From Hysterium pulicare CBS 123377 (lineage: Eukaryota > Ascomycota > Dothideomycetes > Hysteriales > Hysteriaceae): a stretch of DNA of 64,000 nt. Below, in pieces: positions 21,550 to 32,686 of the stretch. Each line of letters begins with the position of its first letter. Position 1 is the stretch's first letter. Location: positions 28,196-92,195 of the forward strand of contig AJFK01000728.1 in the NCBI GenBank assembly GCA_000467715.1, read 5' to 3'. The notes under the pieces were generated by a model. It worked only from the letters and a program-made list of their open reading frames with translations. It was not told the origin of the DNA and ran no database searches. Position numbers and translations under genes: made by a program.

Positions 21550-22542
21550 TCAAATGACAGATTCCTCGTCCACGAAGCGAAACGTTAATCCCCAAGTGAC
21601 GCATTCTCCTTTGATGTCGATCTCACACCTGACAACCTCATATTTATCCGTCTCGTATAGTCGGAGCGATTCCTCGTCCGATTTGCTTGCTACCTGATAT
21701 GCGAGCCCTTTAACAGAGGCGGTCTCAGGGCCATCCACAAGCGCTTTGTATCTTCCTGCCCAGGTCTTGATCACTCCACGCCGTACAACTGCTTCGCGCA
21801 GTTTTGGGGGTTCCGAGAGGCTGAGTAGCTGACATAGGCGATCTGGTTCGCCCAAGGTGCCGTAGAAAAAGTACCAAACGGGATATTGATCTTGATTCGG
21901 TTTGAGGGATTGCTGATCTACCAACCTGAACTGTGGGAGTGTACTGTCAATGCCCAACGATGGATATCTGGAGCTTGTCGAGAGATCTTTTTCTGCCATG
22001 GAGATTCGGATGAAGGTTGGCTGGAAACCAGTGGGGGACAGTGACTTTTGGATAGTAGCTTTCATGTCGCTATCAACCGTTACGAATGTGGATGTTTGGC
22101 CGTCTTTGTCCTGAGCTCTGTGGACTCGAAGTGGACCGTGCGAGTCGAACAACTTCTGGATTTTCGCAATTTTGTCGAATTCGCCGCTTAGTTTGAGTAA
22201 GTATGATGCTCGGGAAGAATGCCGTTGGCTTCGTCGCTTCACCATAGGCTTAGTCCTTTTTGCGAGATTCTGTTGGAGAGTCAAGGAGTATTCGTAGCTT
22301 TCTTTGTCATGTCCTTTCGATTCTTGCATTGAACGGACTAGCTCCCAGTGCTGCATCGAGACTCGTGAGCGGCCAATGTCAGCTCGATATTCCTTGATTA
22401 TGGTTTCTGCCTCGGCGGCGTTGTATCCGAAGACCGTCTGCCATCGGGAAATGGCCCCTTGGAGAACGGTATTTTCGTCAAAATCGAACGACGGGACGTC
22501 CGCATTATGCGCCATGCTCTCCAACTCCGCTAGAAAGTCCAT
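21550..22542 (-). CDS. Protein with C-terminal GGCT/AIG2-like domain
   Basis: Single exon, 330 residues from ATG 22542 (an in-frame extension upstream has only TTG). The C-terminal third holds VWYFFYGTL, then PKLREAVVRRGVIKTWAGRY, VKGLAYQV and LRLYETDKYEV, the succession of gamma-glutamylcyclotransferase-like (GGCT/AIG2) domains, with the YGTL loop that binds the substrate and a glutamate in YETDKYE at the usual catalytic place. The N-terminal 220 residues are helical and basic and include a segment SHGPLRVHRAQDKDGQTSTFVTV; I recognise no domain there. Related fungal proteins are uncharacterised; some remove gamma-glutamyl groups, but the substrate here is unknown. The plus-strand side of the promoter holds a tandem repeat. 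Confidence 0.72.
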   Translation of the reverse strand: MDFLAELESMAHNADVPSFDFDENTVLQGAISRWQTVFGYNAAEAETIIKEYRADIGRSRVSMQHWELVRSMQESKGHDKESYEYSLTLQQNLAKRTKPMVKRRSQRHSSRASYLLKLSGEFDKIAKIQKLFDSHGPLRVHRAQDKDGQTSTFVTVDSDMKATIQKSLSPTGFQPTFIRISMAEKDLSTSSRYPSLGIDSTLPQFRLVDQQSLKPNQDQYPVWYFFYGTLGEPDRLCQLLSLSEPPKLREAVVRRGVIKTWAGRYKALVDGPETASVKGLAYQVASKSDEESLRLYETDKYEVVRCEIDIKGECVTWGLTFRFVDEESVI

Positions 22543-24075
22543 GTTGTATGTTTCTGTTGGTTGGAGCTGCTTCAAGAGCCAAATAGGGAAATTTGGAAGA
22601 TGGTTGGAAAATAGTGTTTGAAGCTGCTACTGCGAATGTAAGTTACACTCTCCCAGTCTGCGCCGTTTATATATTCCAGGCGATGACTGAAATTGGGTCT
22701 CTTCGAAACCTTTTTTATTCAGCTAAATGTCCAACCATGGATTGAGCCTTCTAGACGACTCACACTTTGTTATTCGCCGCTAGGATTCCTTTGAAAATCG
22801 TGGAAGTCCAACATCTCCTTAAACCCTTTTTTATTAGCTAAACGTTTAACCATGGATTAAGCCTTCTGATGACTCACATCTCTTTATTCACTGTTAGGTT
22901 TCTTATGAAAATCGTCGAAGTCCAAAATGTCTTCGAAATAATGAAGAGAGTAACGGAGTTGTCAACCCGCATTTGAGAACAGGTACTTAGATTATCGTGG
23001 GGAAGGAGCGCTGTAGAAAACCCTGTGCAGCTTAGGTAAGTTGGCAGAAGGATTGCTATTTGAGCAGTTCCTCAACCACATTACCGCTCATACTTCTAGA
23101 ACCCCTTTTTTCTTTGAACTTTGCTATCCGCTTCGCATCCCGTCATGACTGAGCGATGATTCGAGGTCTTCTGTACAAACTCTTCTTCAAAGGGGGAATT
23201 TGCCACTTGAAGGTTTTGAAGGACCCATATCGTTGTGGAACCTTGTGATAATGCTACCACCCAACGGTGTCACGACTTCTTCTTGAGTTTTCCTCAACTT
23301 TCCTTTCTGATAAGTGCCTTTGAAGCATGCAAAAACCTGATTTGTACTCAATTATTTGTGCTTTGCTTCTAGTTCTAAATCTGTAATTCCAGAACCTGAA
23401 CGACTTTTCCAACTTGAACTGAACTGTAGTTACACGACTCCATCCGATGACAACCATCATGCAAATTGGATCGCGCATACACCTGCGGAGTTGATCTTGA
23501 TGGTAATCACGTGCCGTTATGTAAGGCGTGTTGGAACCAATTAGTTGGTGGAGTCTTGGCAGCTGCGGCGAACCCCTTACATTGAAGCCGCATCAACCTT
23601 CACATGCATCCGTCTAGTCTTGATGCAGTCTTTTCATACCTCATATCGGCAAGAAACATACAGTGCTTATCGTCTCTGCTGAGCATCATCCTCAGACCTG
23701 TGATCGCATTGTCGTTCGAAAAGGATGCGTCTCGGGGAACGGGTCAACCTGAGCGAGACGACGATGACGGCGTATTAGATGGCACAAGGGCGTTGACGGT
23801 GCGATCGCCCGAAGAAGTATCCGGTTGCCTGGTAAGACACCGACGATCGGAAGACCTTGCTGTCGATTTGCAGGGCTGTGCAGCAGCGAAATCTCCGCCG
23901 TAGCACCGTGGCGCTGTGGCGCAGCGAAGGGGTTTGGCGACTCATACCTTTCATTTAGCTACCCTCGATTCCCCTCATCCCGCAGTCTCTTTTACCGGAA
24001 CGGATTTCCATTGGGGGGAATACAGCAACTGATGCGCTTCGGTTTTGTGCCACTACCTGCGCAGGCAAGGCGAAA
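22543..24075. other. Intergenic with tandem repeat
   Basis: Carries the about 115-bp tandem duplication at 22701-22937. Beyond it no gene is recognised; short frames at 23604-23903 show no family features. Confidence 0.4.
22701..22937. repeat. Two-copy tandem repeat of about 115 bp
   Basis: Copy 1 (about 22701-22815) and copy 2 (about 22816-22937) align throughout. Both hold AACCATGGATT, GCCTTCT, GACTCACA, GAAAATCGT and GAAGTCCAA. Most differences are transitions, for example CCAACC versus TTAACC and GATTGAG versus GATTAAG, and several lie in CpA/TpG context. Confidence 0.7.
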
Positions 24076-26344
24076 ATGGTGGATATCCAAATTTATGCCC
24101 CAGACTCGGCAGATATCAAATGTGATATCGCTCATGAACTGTGTACCTTCTGCACAGATGTCTTCAAGCAGCAAACCACGTTCCAACTTCTGGCCTCAAA
24201 GCATGGCTTGTAATACAAGCGGCATCGAGAGAGCATGATTACCTCAGCTTTGGATAGCTGCACGCTGTGTCGTGAGCTGTTGTGCATGCCATATAGCTAC
24301 AGAGCTCCTGCCGACAATTGGAAATACATGGGAAAAGAAGTAAGATGTTACATCAGCAACGACCCAAAGTGGCTTTTTAGGTGGCGTCCTCCAGCATGGC
24401 CTGTGAAGCAGTGGGAGTCTGCCATCGCAGGTAATGCATCTCCAATCACTCCGGAAACTTTGTCATATTTCTTTAATCATTACATGGCGCCGAACTTTCG
24501 CTTTACCTTCAGAGGAGATCTGAGCCGTAAGCATTACATAAGAGTGACCCGTCATCAAAGGCTTCACTTCAGAAAGAAGTTGTACTTTGAGGCTTCAGCC
24601 CGGCATGGTACGTTTGACTTTCCTTTGCCATTTCCCTGCCACGATACTGATTTCAGTAGATGATCCAGCCTCCGACAACGTGTTGGCTCGAACGATCAAT
24701 CCAAACGTGAAATGCGAGACGACGTATATAAAGATTCGCAAATGGCTTGCGGAATGCGATCAAGGCCACACTACATGTACACCATACCACTCTCCGAGTA
24801 GAAACACGCGCCCAACACTTCTTTTGGATGTGCAGTGTGCTCGACTAGAAGGAGACACTGTTAAGCTCCAACTCGTTGGGGAAGAGGAGCTGTCCTACGC
24901 TGCTTTATCCTATTGCTGGGGCACTAGTCAACCGAACGCCACTACGAATGCGAACTTCAAATCGTATCTCCGTGAGATCATTGTAGGTTCTCTACCTCAA
25001 ACTCTCCAAGATGCCATTTGGGTCACACGTATGCTCGGACTACGCTACCTTTGGGTAGACTCACTCTGCATTATCCAAGGCTCCGAGGACAGTAAAATTC
25101 ATGAGATTGGAAGGATGGAACAGATATACCACAATTCGTATGTGACCATTTCAGCTAATTCAGCGAGTCACTGTGACGAGGGATTCTTGGGCGTACGAGA
25201 TGTAATCAGAACGCCGATCACGGTTCCCTTTCGCAACGACAGTGGCACACTTGGAAGTATGGACCTGATATGCAGAACAGGCCCAAGAGAATCCCAAACC
25301 GAAAATCTAGTGCCTCCTCGGGAGCCGACCGACCTCCGAGCATGGACCTTCCAAGAGACTTTCATGTCTCGTCGAATGCTCATATACAGCCACTCCCAAC
25401 TTTTCTGGGTCTGCAGTGAGGCTTGGGGTAAAGATGGCGGAAGAATTGAGCGTCAACACTACTTTCGTAAAGACATGTCTTGCCGGATGTTGAAAGCCCC
25501 GAAAGTCATGGATTGGCAGAGTATCGTTGAAGAGTACTGTCAAAGAGAGCTGACGAGTTCAGCGGACAAGCTAGCGGCGCTCTCCAGCATTGCTGGATAT
25601 TTTGCGAACCTCATAAATGACAGATACCTAGCCGGTCTATGGGCGAACGACATTTATCATGGGTTATGCTGGACCAATGTTGATTATGCTTTTGGGGCCG
25701 GGGCACCGCGGATCGTCAAACTGCAACGGCCTCTAGAATGGCGGGCACCGTCGTGGTCATTCATGTCCGTGGACGATAGCATTCAGTTCAAGCCCAGACA
25801 TAAGCTCCGATTTTCCGATAAATCCATGTTCGGATCCACTCCCTTCTTTACAGCCCTGAGTTGTGTCACGACTCCAATGTCTCAAAAAGCGCCCTTCGGA
25901 CAAGTGGTACACGGATCTTTGCTAGTGAGAGGGAGGTTACTTCAAGTGCATACCACTCTCAACAGCTACTCGACCCAAATGCTGGTTAAGATGAAGAAGG
26001 GCGACAAAGAGCGCGAGTACACCTGCGGTGATCTCCATTTTGACACTTTCGATACTGATACTGCAGTTTACCCAAGAAAGCATACCGTCCATACGATCTA
26101 TGGAGACCTAGACATGCCCAGCCTTTGGTGTCTAATGCTTTGCCAAGAGCGGACTATGGTGCACCCTAAGGCAGTCAATGGTCATCAGGGTAGCAGTCAG
26201 CCCTACAAGGTCTGGGATCCTTGGGGCTTGGTTTTGGCAAAGCGATCGGATGGAAGCTATCATCGGGTTGGGTACTTCACGGGACTCACGAACACCAATT
26301 ATACCTTCCAGAAGCTGCAGCCGCAGGATATCGTCATTGTATAG
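24076..26344 (+). pseudogene. HET-domain protein gene with an early in-frame TAA
   Basis: From ATG 24076 the frame gives MVDIQIYAPDSADIK and a Cys-containing segment typical of HET protein N-termini, reaches TAA at 24211-24213, and continues in frame with a further Cys pair (CTLCREL). A 52-nt intron (24608-24659) joins to exon 2 (24660-26344). The HET domain is complete: YAALSYCWGT, LGLRYLWVDSLCIIQ and, further on, RAWTFQETFMSRRMLIYS. HET proteins trigger cell death when incompatible hyphae fuse. If translation starts at ATG 24235, after the stop, a 685-residue protein with the whole HET domain results, so function may survive. The stop fits CAA to TAA. Whether this is a truncated functional gene, a pseudogene or a sequencing error cannot be told from here. 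Confidence 0.75.
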
Positions 26345-27177
26345 AGGACCGGGGATTCATCAATGGAAAATTTAAACTCGGAAGCTCTTCCGAGATTGAA
26401 GAGTCCAAATCTCAACAAAGATTACCTTCATCGAACCTGGGGTCGTTGGGTTCGTTCTTCCGAAATAACATACGTATCACATGTACCTCTTCCAGACTGG
26501 AAGACTCCCGACGTAATACGGGCTGAGAGGTATCATCCGTTCGGCCGTGGGCTCGAATTGACCATGTGACACTACCCATAGCATACCTTCATACAAAGAA
26601 CACTTGGCTTTAGACGATCAGAACCACTGCGCATCAAGTTTTATAATCGTGCAACCAGTCGAAACCGGCGAAGGCCACACTTTCGTACGTGCACGGTAAA
26701 GGTTACCCTTAAGGCATTTCGCAATTCATCATCAGCACAATCCTCTATTCAATTCTAAAAATCCAATAGACTCCTCTATACATTTTCTCGAATGTTGATG
26801 TTGCCAAGCTACCAGTAGAGCTTGCGGAAATACTCGTCCGGATGTATCCCGCCAAGCACGACCACGCGGTCCCGACTCACGAAACGACATCGTTTCACCA
26901 AGTCTAGGCTTCCCCAGATTCCATTGGGGTGGCTCCACAACCCCCGCATCTTACTACGGATAACGCATGATCGCGGATGGCTGCAGTCTACACCTGCACT
27001 GGCGACAGAAAGCAGTTTGAAGCTTATAGTATCCAGTTTGGCGGGTACGCTTTTCCAGTATCCTGGCAACAGCTGATAAGTGCTTCGACCACCCTTTAAT
27101 CTTCCCCTTTTTTGAAATACTCTGCGCGAGTGCAACATTCACGTCTTTTGCTTCATCGTTGTCCTTAAACTTTTACA
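26345..27177. other. Intergenic, nothing recognised
   Basis: Spacer between the HET gene and the transporter. Short open frames (for instance 26363-26569) show no family features. Confidence 0.4.
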
Positions 27178-29238
27178 ATGAATCACGAAAAGGACGCTGT
27201 CCAGCACCACGAATCGGTTCTCGACCCCCAAGCTACCCACGAGAGCAGTTTCGACGATGTAATCGGTTGCGAAACTGATCTTGGAGAGCTGCCAAAAGGC
27301 TACTACCGGAGCAAGCTATTCCTTGGATCTATGCTCGCCACAGGGTTGGGTCTCTGGTCAGCTGTATCGACTTTCGGTTTCGTCGCACCCCTTCTCGGAA
27401 CCATCAATGCGGAAATTGGGCCTGATTCTCGCTACGTCTGGATTTCTCTGGTCTACAATGCCGTCCTGGCTGTTTCGCTGGCTCCGGTAGGACGACTCTC
27501 GGACATCTTTGGGAGAAGGTACTTCTTTATTGGTGGTGGAGTTATTGCGATCATTGGGTGCGTTGTATGTGCCACTGCGCAAAGCATTCCGGTCTTGATT
27601 GGTAAGCTCGGTGCCCAAAATTCTCACATCGTTACGAAATTGCCTCTGCGTTGAAGTTTTATGTGCCTCAAATCGGACGTAATTCAGCTCTCGCAACACT
27701 AACATTTCTCTGTATTAGGTGGCAATGTTCTCCTCGGAATCTCCACTGCCACGCAAATGTGCTTCCACTTCGTTATGGGTGAACTCGTCCCCATGAAGTA
27801 CCGCTACCAAGGTGGAGCAATCCTCTACCTCTTTGGTATACCCGGCTCGGGATTCGGCCCTGCCATCGGCGCTGCATTCATGAAGCACTACTCCGTTGGC
27901 TGGCGCGGGCTCTACTGGCTACTACTAGCCGGAAACGTCGTCGCCCTGGCTTGCTGGATACTTTTTTACTTCCCACCGACCTTCCACAAGAAGCATAAGG
28001 AGGATATCGATTCGAAGATGTACTGGGTCAAGCATTTCGACTACGTTGGTCTCGCTCTATTCACCGTTGGTTTCGTCATGTTCTTGATGGGCTTATCATG
28101 GGGTGGATCAACGTATCCATGGAAATCTGCGGCCGTCATAGTGTCCATCGTGGGTGGGGCTTTGGTCATCGGGGTTTTCGTACTTTGGGAGGCATTGGCT
28201 CCCCTCAAGGAACCACTTGTCCCTATACATCTGTTCAAAAGTAAAGGATGGGTTTCCTCCTGTGTACTACTTGGCATTGGTGCTGGAGTGGTATGTTCAC
28301 ATTCTTCTCGTCTGGGAATCGAGTTCTGACCTAAAACAGTATTACGCTTTTGCCATTATCTGGCCAATGCAAGCAGCAGTTCTCTACAGTGATGGGAATA
28401 TTATTCGGACTGGGTAATCAACTTCGACTTTGCGAACATGCCCAGGAATCGACGCTAATGCTTTCTTTAGACTCATGAGTTCCATCGTCGGATTAGCAAT
28501 CATCTCGGGCCAATTCGTGGGAGGTTCACTGGCAGCAAAGATCGGAAAGACCAAGTTCCAATCAATGGCCATGTTCATCATCGGCGGCACATTCCTAGGT
28601 TGTAAGTAACACCTCCGCACGCCCCTAATCCTCCTTACTCACCCTCCTCCACAGGCGCCGCCGTCTCGAGTCCCGACAACCAAAACACAGCCATTGCCTT
28701 AGTATTCCTCGGCTGCTTCTTCATCGGCTGGAACGAAGCCGTCTGTCTCGCCAACGCAACCATCATTGTGCACGATCAGCGCGAAATCGGTATCGCCGGC
28801 GGTCTCGCTGGCTCCATTCGCGCCGCTATATGCGCCCTGTTAGTGGCTACCTACTCCTCCATCCTAACAAATCGCCTGGGCGCAACCATCGTCGCCCGAG
28901 TCCCCGGGGCCCTTGTTGGCGCCGGACTTCCTGCAACCTCAGTCGCCGACTTCATCGCGGCCATCAGCGTCGGAACTCCAGAGGCGTTCGCTGCTGTTCC
29001 GGGGATCTCGCCCGCGATTATTGCGGTCGGGCTGCGGGCCTATAAAGTGGCGAATGCGGATGCTTATAGAACAGTCTATCTTTCTACGATTGCGTTTTCG
29101 TGTTTGGGTATTGGGCTGGCGTTTTTGGCGCCGAATACGGAGACTCTTATGACTGGGAAGGTTGCTGCGACGTTGGATCGGAATGAAGATGAGAGTACTG
29201 AAAAGGTTCTTGAGGATGAGAAGACGAGGGAGGTTTAG
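27178..29238 (+). CDS. MFS transporter, TRI12-like family
   Basis: Five exons: 27178-27601, 27719-28290, 28340-28413, 28471-28601 and 28655-29238 (introns 117, 49, 57 and 53 nt), giving 594 residues, normal for the 14-helix TRI12-like drug/siderophore group. Visible features: acidic N-terminus; first helices around LGLWSAVSTFGFVAPLLGTI; the MFS signature between helices 2 and 3 (VGRLSDIFGRRYFFIGGG); FVMGELVPMKYRYQGGA; and a C-terminal ISVGTPEAFAAVPGIS motif followed by a last helix and a charged tail. Role: proton-driven efflux or uptake of a small molecule at the plasma membrane; TRI12 itself exports trichothecenes. There is no biosynthetic core enzyme beside it, so no substrate is proposed. 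Confidence 0.88.
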
Positions 29239-30497
29239 TGGAATCGGATTTGGCTGGGGCGGAAACAGAGGTCTGATGGTGAGGTGGGTTTAGGTTATAT
29301 GGTAACCGGCCGGCATCCGATTATCCTCTGGGTTTATTAGACCCTTAGCTCTATTGAACATAGCCCCTTGCTACGATAATGATAGGCGCGTATCAATAAC
29401 GATGGTTATGAGGCTTCCACAGTTGGGGTAGCTTTGACGGGTTTGAATATCGACACACTGCCGGGCGGTAATAATTTGGGGGAAATGTTTCACTTTTTGG
29501 GAGCCTTCGAGTGGACAGATATACTGCCAGGTTGAGCCCCAATACTAGGAGGCGGCAAAACCCACCGTCAAAGCTACCCTGACAGATGACGCCCAATAAT
29601 GCCGATATCTAAAGAGAGTATTAAAGGTAGCTTAGTCGCTAGCTAAAGTGTGTCTTGGTTAACCTTTTATATAACCCCTGAAAAGGTATTTCACCCATCT
29701 TTTCTTCTTTAAGTAAGCAATATATTCAATAGTATCGCAAGCACGCAACCAACCGCAAGAGCCGATGTTTATTTTCAAGCAATCGCTCCGTTCGCGATCA
29801 TTTAGTTCACGTAGTTTGAAAATATGAACTAGGTAAATGTATCTCGACCTTGGCTCTGAGAATATAGCAGAACCGAGACTGGGTTGTTCTTACCGGGTCT
29901 ATTTCACATGGGAGATGACAGTACTTGAGAGTTTGAATAGCTAGGTGATCTTTAAGTACTTTGACTTACGTAGGTTGATGTCCCAGGGACGGTGGGTTTG
30001 TTAGATCCTACCGCCGGTATCTACTGATTCCGCTCTGTACACACCCTTAGGTAGCTCCACCACCTCTTCTACCGACGATAGACCCTACAATACAATCTTG
30101 TTCATAACAAGGTTGGTGGCAGCTGCTGTACGCGCTAATTTCCTGCTTCTCTCTCAGCCTCCTCTTTCTGTTCTCTGGCTTTGTCTCCCATGCAGATATT
30201 AGCGCTCAACTATTCATATGCTAAAGTCTGATTCGTGAAGTTAGAGACTCACGGAATCTTCGTGCTGCCAGCTTATTCTGAATTTTCCGCCGTTGATTTA
30301 GGTCATTAACATCCAACCATTGATCTTCGTTCAACACCAATGAGTCGTGGTCTGGTCTCGATGACTCCACCCTTTCCTTAACTGTTGCGCACTGCTATAC
30401 TGGCTCGCGGGTTCTGTTTGTCGCTTTATGCCGATATCAAACTGCCCTAAGTCGGAGTAATCGACTAACTCGCTCTTCTCTTTCGCTTCCCCTACCC
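29239..30497. other. Intergenic, contains a short inverted-repeat element
   Basis: No gene recognised. Holds the inverted-repeat element at 29426-29579. The stretch 30120-30497 may include the 3' UTR of the minus-strand gene ending at 30498. Confidence 0.4.
29426..29579. mobile_element. MITE-like element with 15-bp terminal inverted repeats
   Basis: Left end GGGTAGCTTTGACGG (29426-29440) and right end CCGTCAAAGCTACCC (29565-29579) are perfect inverted repeats 154 bp apart. No coding capacity. A clear target-site duplication is not seen: the flanks are CAGTTG and TGACAG. Confidence 0.6.
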
Positions 30498-32451
30498 TCA
30501 TGACACTCTTGTTTTGCTGTCCACTGTTTCTTTGAATTTCTCGGAGCTGGACCCCGGGCTGTCCGAACCAATCACGCATAAAATCTCAGATCCCTGTCCA
30601 TCCCCTCGCAGACCTTCCTCCCTCGCAGTCCGCTCATCAAACTCCATATTTCGTCCTTTAAAGAACATGCGTACATTCTTAACATCACTGACCCCTAGCT
30701 TCTTTGCCGCTGCTTGTCGTACAGTCGCAATCTTCAACTCTCCATTTCTGATGCTCTGGGCCGGGAAATGCACAGGATAGATGACCCTCCTGTTCTTAAA
30801 TATCAGGATATCCGTATCCCGACTCGGGTTCTCATCATCCAGGTCAACGATTTTGTGGGTGTGCGCTGATACCTGGGCATTCTCCATTTCCTGCAATGAC
30901 TCAGAAAACTGACCCCTAGCCGAATTCAACCTAGAATCTTCCGTGGGTAAGCCTTCATCGGGGCTCAAGTCATCTGAAAAGTCGGAAAGTTCTGCTTCTG
31001 CTTCTGCCTGACCATTCTCCTCTGCATGAGCCTCGCTGTCGGAATCATTCTCTGCCAAAGTAGAGGGTAAAGCAAACAAAGCAAGTTGTTCTTGATGATG
31101 GCCCATATGTTTCTGGAAAGCCCGTAGACTCGTCGTTCGGTCGCATAAACGGCATTTGACCTTCTCCATGTCACTTGGACTGGTGACAGCTGTCTTTTTG
31201 AGAGCTGAGATCGTCGCTTCGGTTGCAATGTCAGGATGCTGTCCACGGATGTGTACCACAAAATCTGCCTCTGACTGAGATATCTCGTCGCAACCATTGA
31301 TGCACTGCCACACAGCTCGGTGAGCCTCAATCTCGTGTCTGAACCATTGATGCCGCGAGTCGAAGAGGCGATCGGGGGTATTGCATTCTTTCACTGTGCA
31401 AGAATATGGAAGGAGGTCTCTATACACGTGTTTCCTGTGACAAAGTCAGCTGTTGCATGTCATAACGTGAGAGGCATCTCAACATACTTCCATGCCGATG
31501 TCGTATGTATTGAGACTATCAGAAAGCATAATGGGCACTCAAAATGGTCTTGTTGCGAAGCTTCTTTTGGCAACGACGGCACACGCAAGGCAGAGTTGAT
31601 CGATGTTGCGTAAGAGGTTTGTGACAAGTTGTCGTCACCTTCATCTATATCAACTGTTGCTGTCTTTTCGACAGGAATTGCACTTGCCTCTGTGCTATTA
31701 GTAGTATAGTCAGTCCCAGTATCCTCGATCCCCAGTTTTTCGATACCTTTGGCAAGCTTGCTGTGATGCTCCTCGCGGTATGTCAAATACTGCCGACGTC
31801 CAGATATCGCACGTCCTAGTCGGTCAACAAGATAATCCTTAGCTTCTGGAAATTTCGATCGAACATGTTCTATGTCGTAAACCTCGTAATAAGACTTGTC
31901 GATTGTAATGCTGCTGCGGAGTTGAGAATGTAAAGCAGGGTCCCTGATTGACATTGATAATCTGAAAAGACAGGTTATCGTTTCCTTGATACTTGTTAGA
32001 AGTTGTTTCAATTCCGTATCGCCTTCGAGACATCTAGACTCGGGCTCTATGGAGAAATCATCCCCTTCCGATTCGGAATCAGAAAGCTCGTCCCAGGGGA
32101 TCTTTTCTTCCTTGACGATCGAAAGCGCTGTTGGAGTAATTAGTCAGATGATCGAACACGGGAACATGATGAATACTGACCATCCTCCAAATCACACTGC
32201 ATTGAGGTCAGGAGGTCGAGGACGCGATCTTTCAGATGCGATGAGTCCCGCAGCCTGTAGTCGAGCGATCGTTGGCCTTTTCGATGAGCTGCAATGTTTC
32301 CCACCCAAAGTTTTAACCGATCGAACTCATCCTGTATCTTTTCTCGTCCCACTTGCGCTGCGAATCGTCCGTTATCCTCGAGCCCTCGAGCGAGGCTGAC
32401 AAACCTGTGAGAACACGTTCCCACCTTGTCCGATATACGCACGGTATCCAT
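30498..32451 (-). CDS. acuF-type C2H2 zinc-finger protein with C-terminal ubiquitin-like domain
   Basis: Three exons on the minus strand: 32451-32181, 32127-31488 and 31434-30498; introns of 53 nt each; 615 residues. The N-terminal helical region (DEFDRLKLWVGNIAAHR and RVLDLLTSMQ) and the block IDKSYYEVYDIEHVRSKFPEA belong to the fungal family labelled oxidoreductase acuF-like C2H2 type. Zinc-finger-like Cys/His clusters lie at about 290-425 (CPLC; SCTVKEC..RHQWFRHEIEAH; CRLCDRTTS..HMGHHQEQLALFALP). An acidic stretch (about 433-470) follows, then a ubiquitin-like fold at about 522-594 (VHFPAQSIRNGELKIATVRQ, VRMFFKGRNM, ILCVIGSD) similar to BAG1-type Ubl domains. No diGly processing site is seen. 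Role unknown; it shares a 235-bp divergent promoter with the DUF7580-like gene, which suggests co-regulation. Confidence 0.75.
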
Positions 32452-32686
32452 TTTGGCTACAAATGCAGAGAAAGAACCGGTACGGCAGATAATATGTGAA
32501 TCAAATACCCATGAGGAAGATGATGGTGAGTTGACCGCTGGTAGCAGATCGTAACCTTGGCGCTGACCTGTGAATAACCCCGCTTTCAGCCCCAGATGGG
32601 GGCCAAAAGGGACAATAATCGGACATGAATGTTGTGGATTGCACCCATATCAAACCTTCTCAGAATTTCTTATTGCTAGACAAATC
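32452..32686. promoter_or_regulatory. Shared divergent promoter
   Basis: 235 bp between the two start codons of the zinc-finger-Ubl gene (minus) and the DUF7580-like gene (plus). Any promoter and both 5' UTRs must fit here. No specific factor sites are assigned. Confidence 0.5.
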
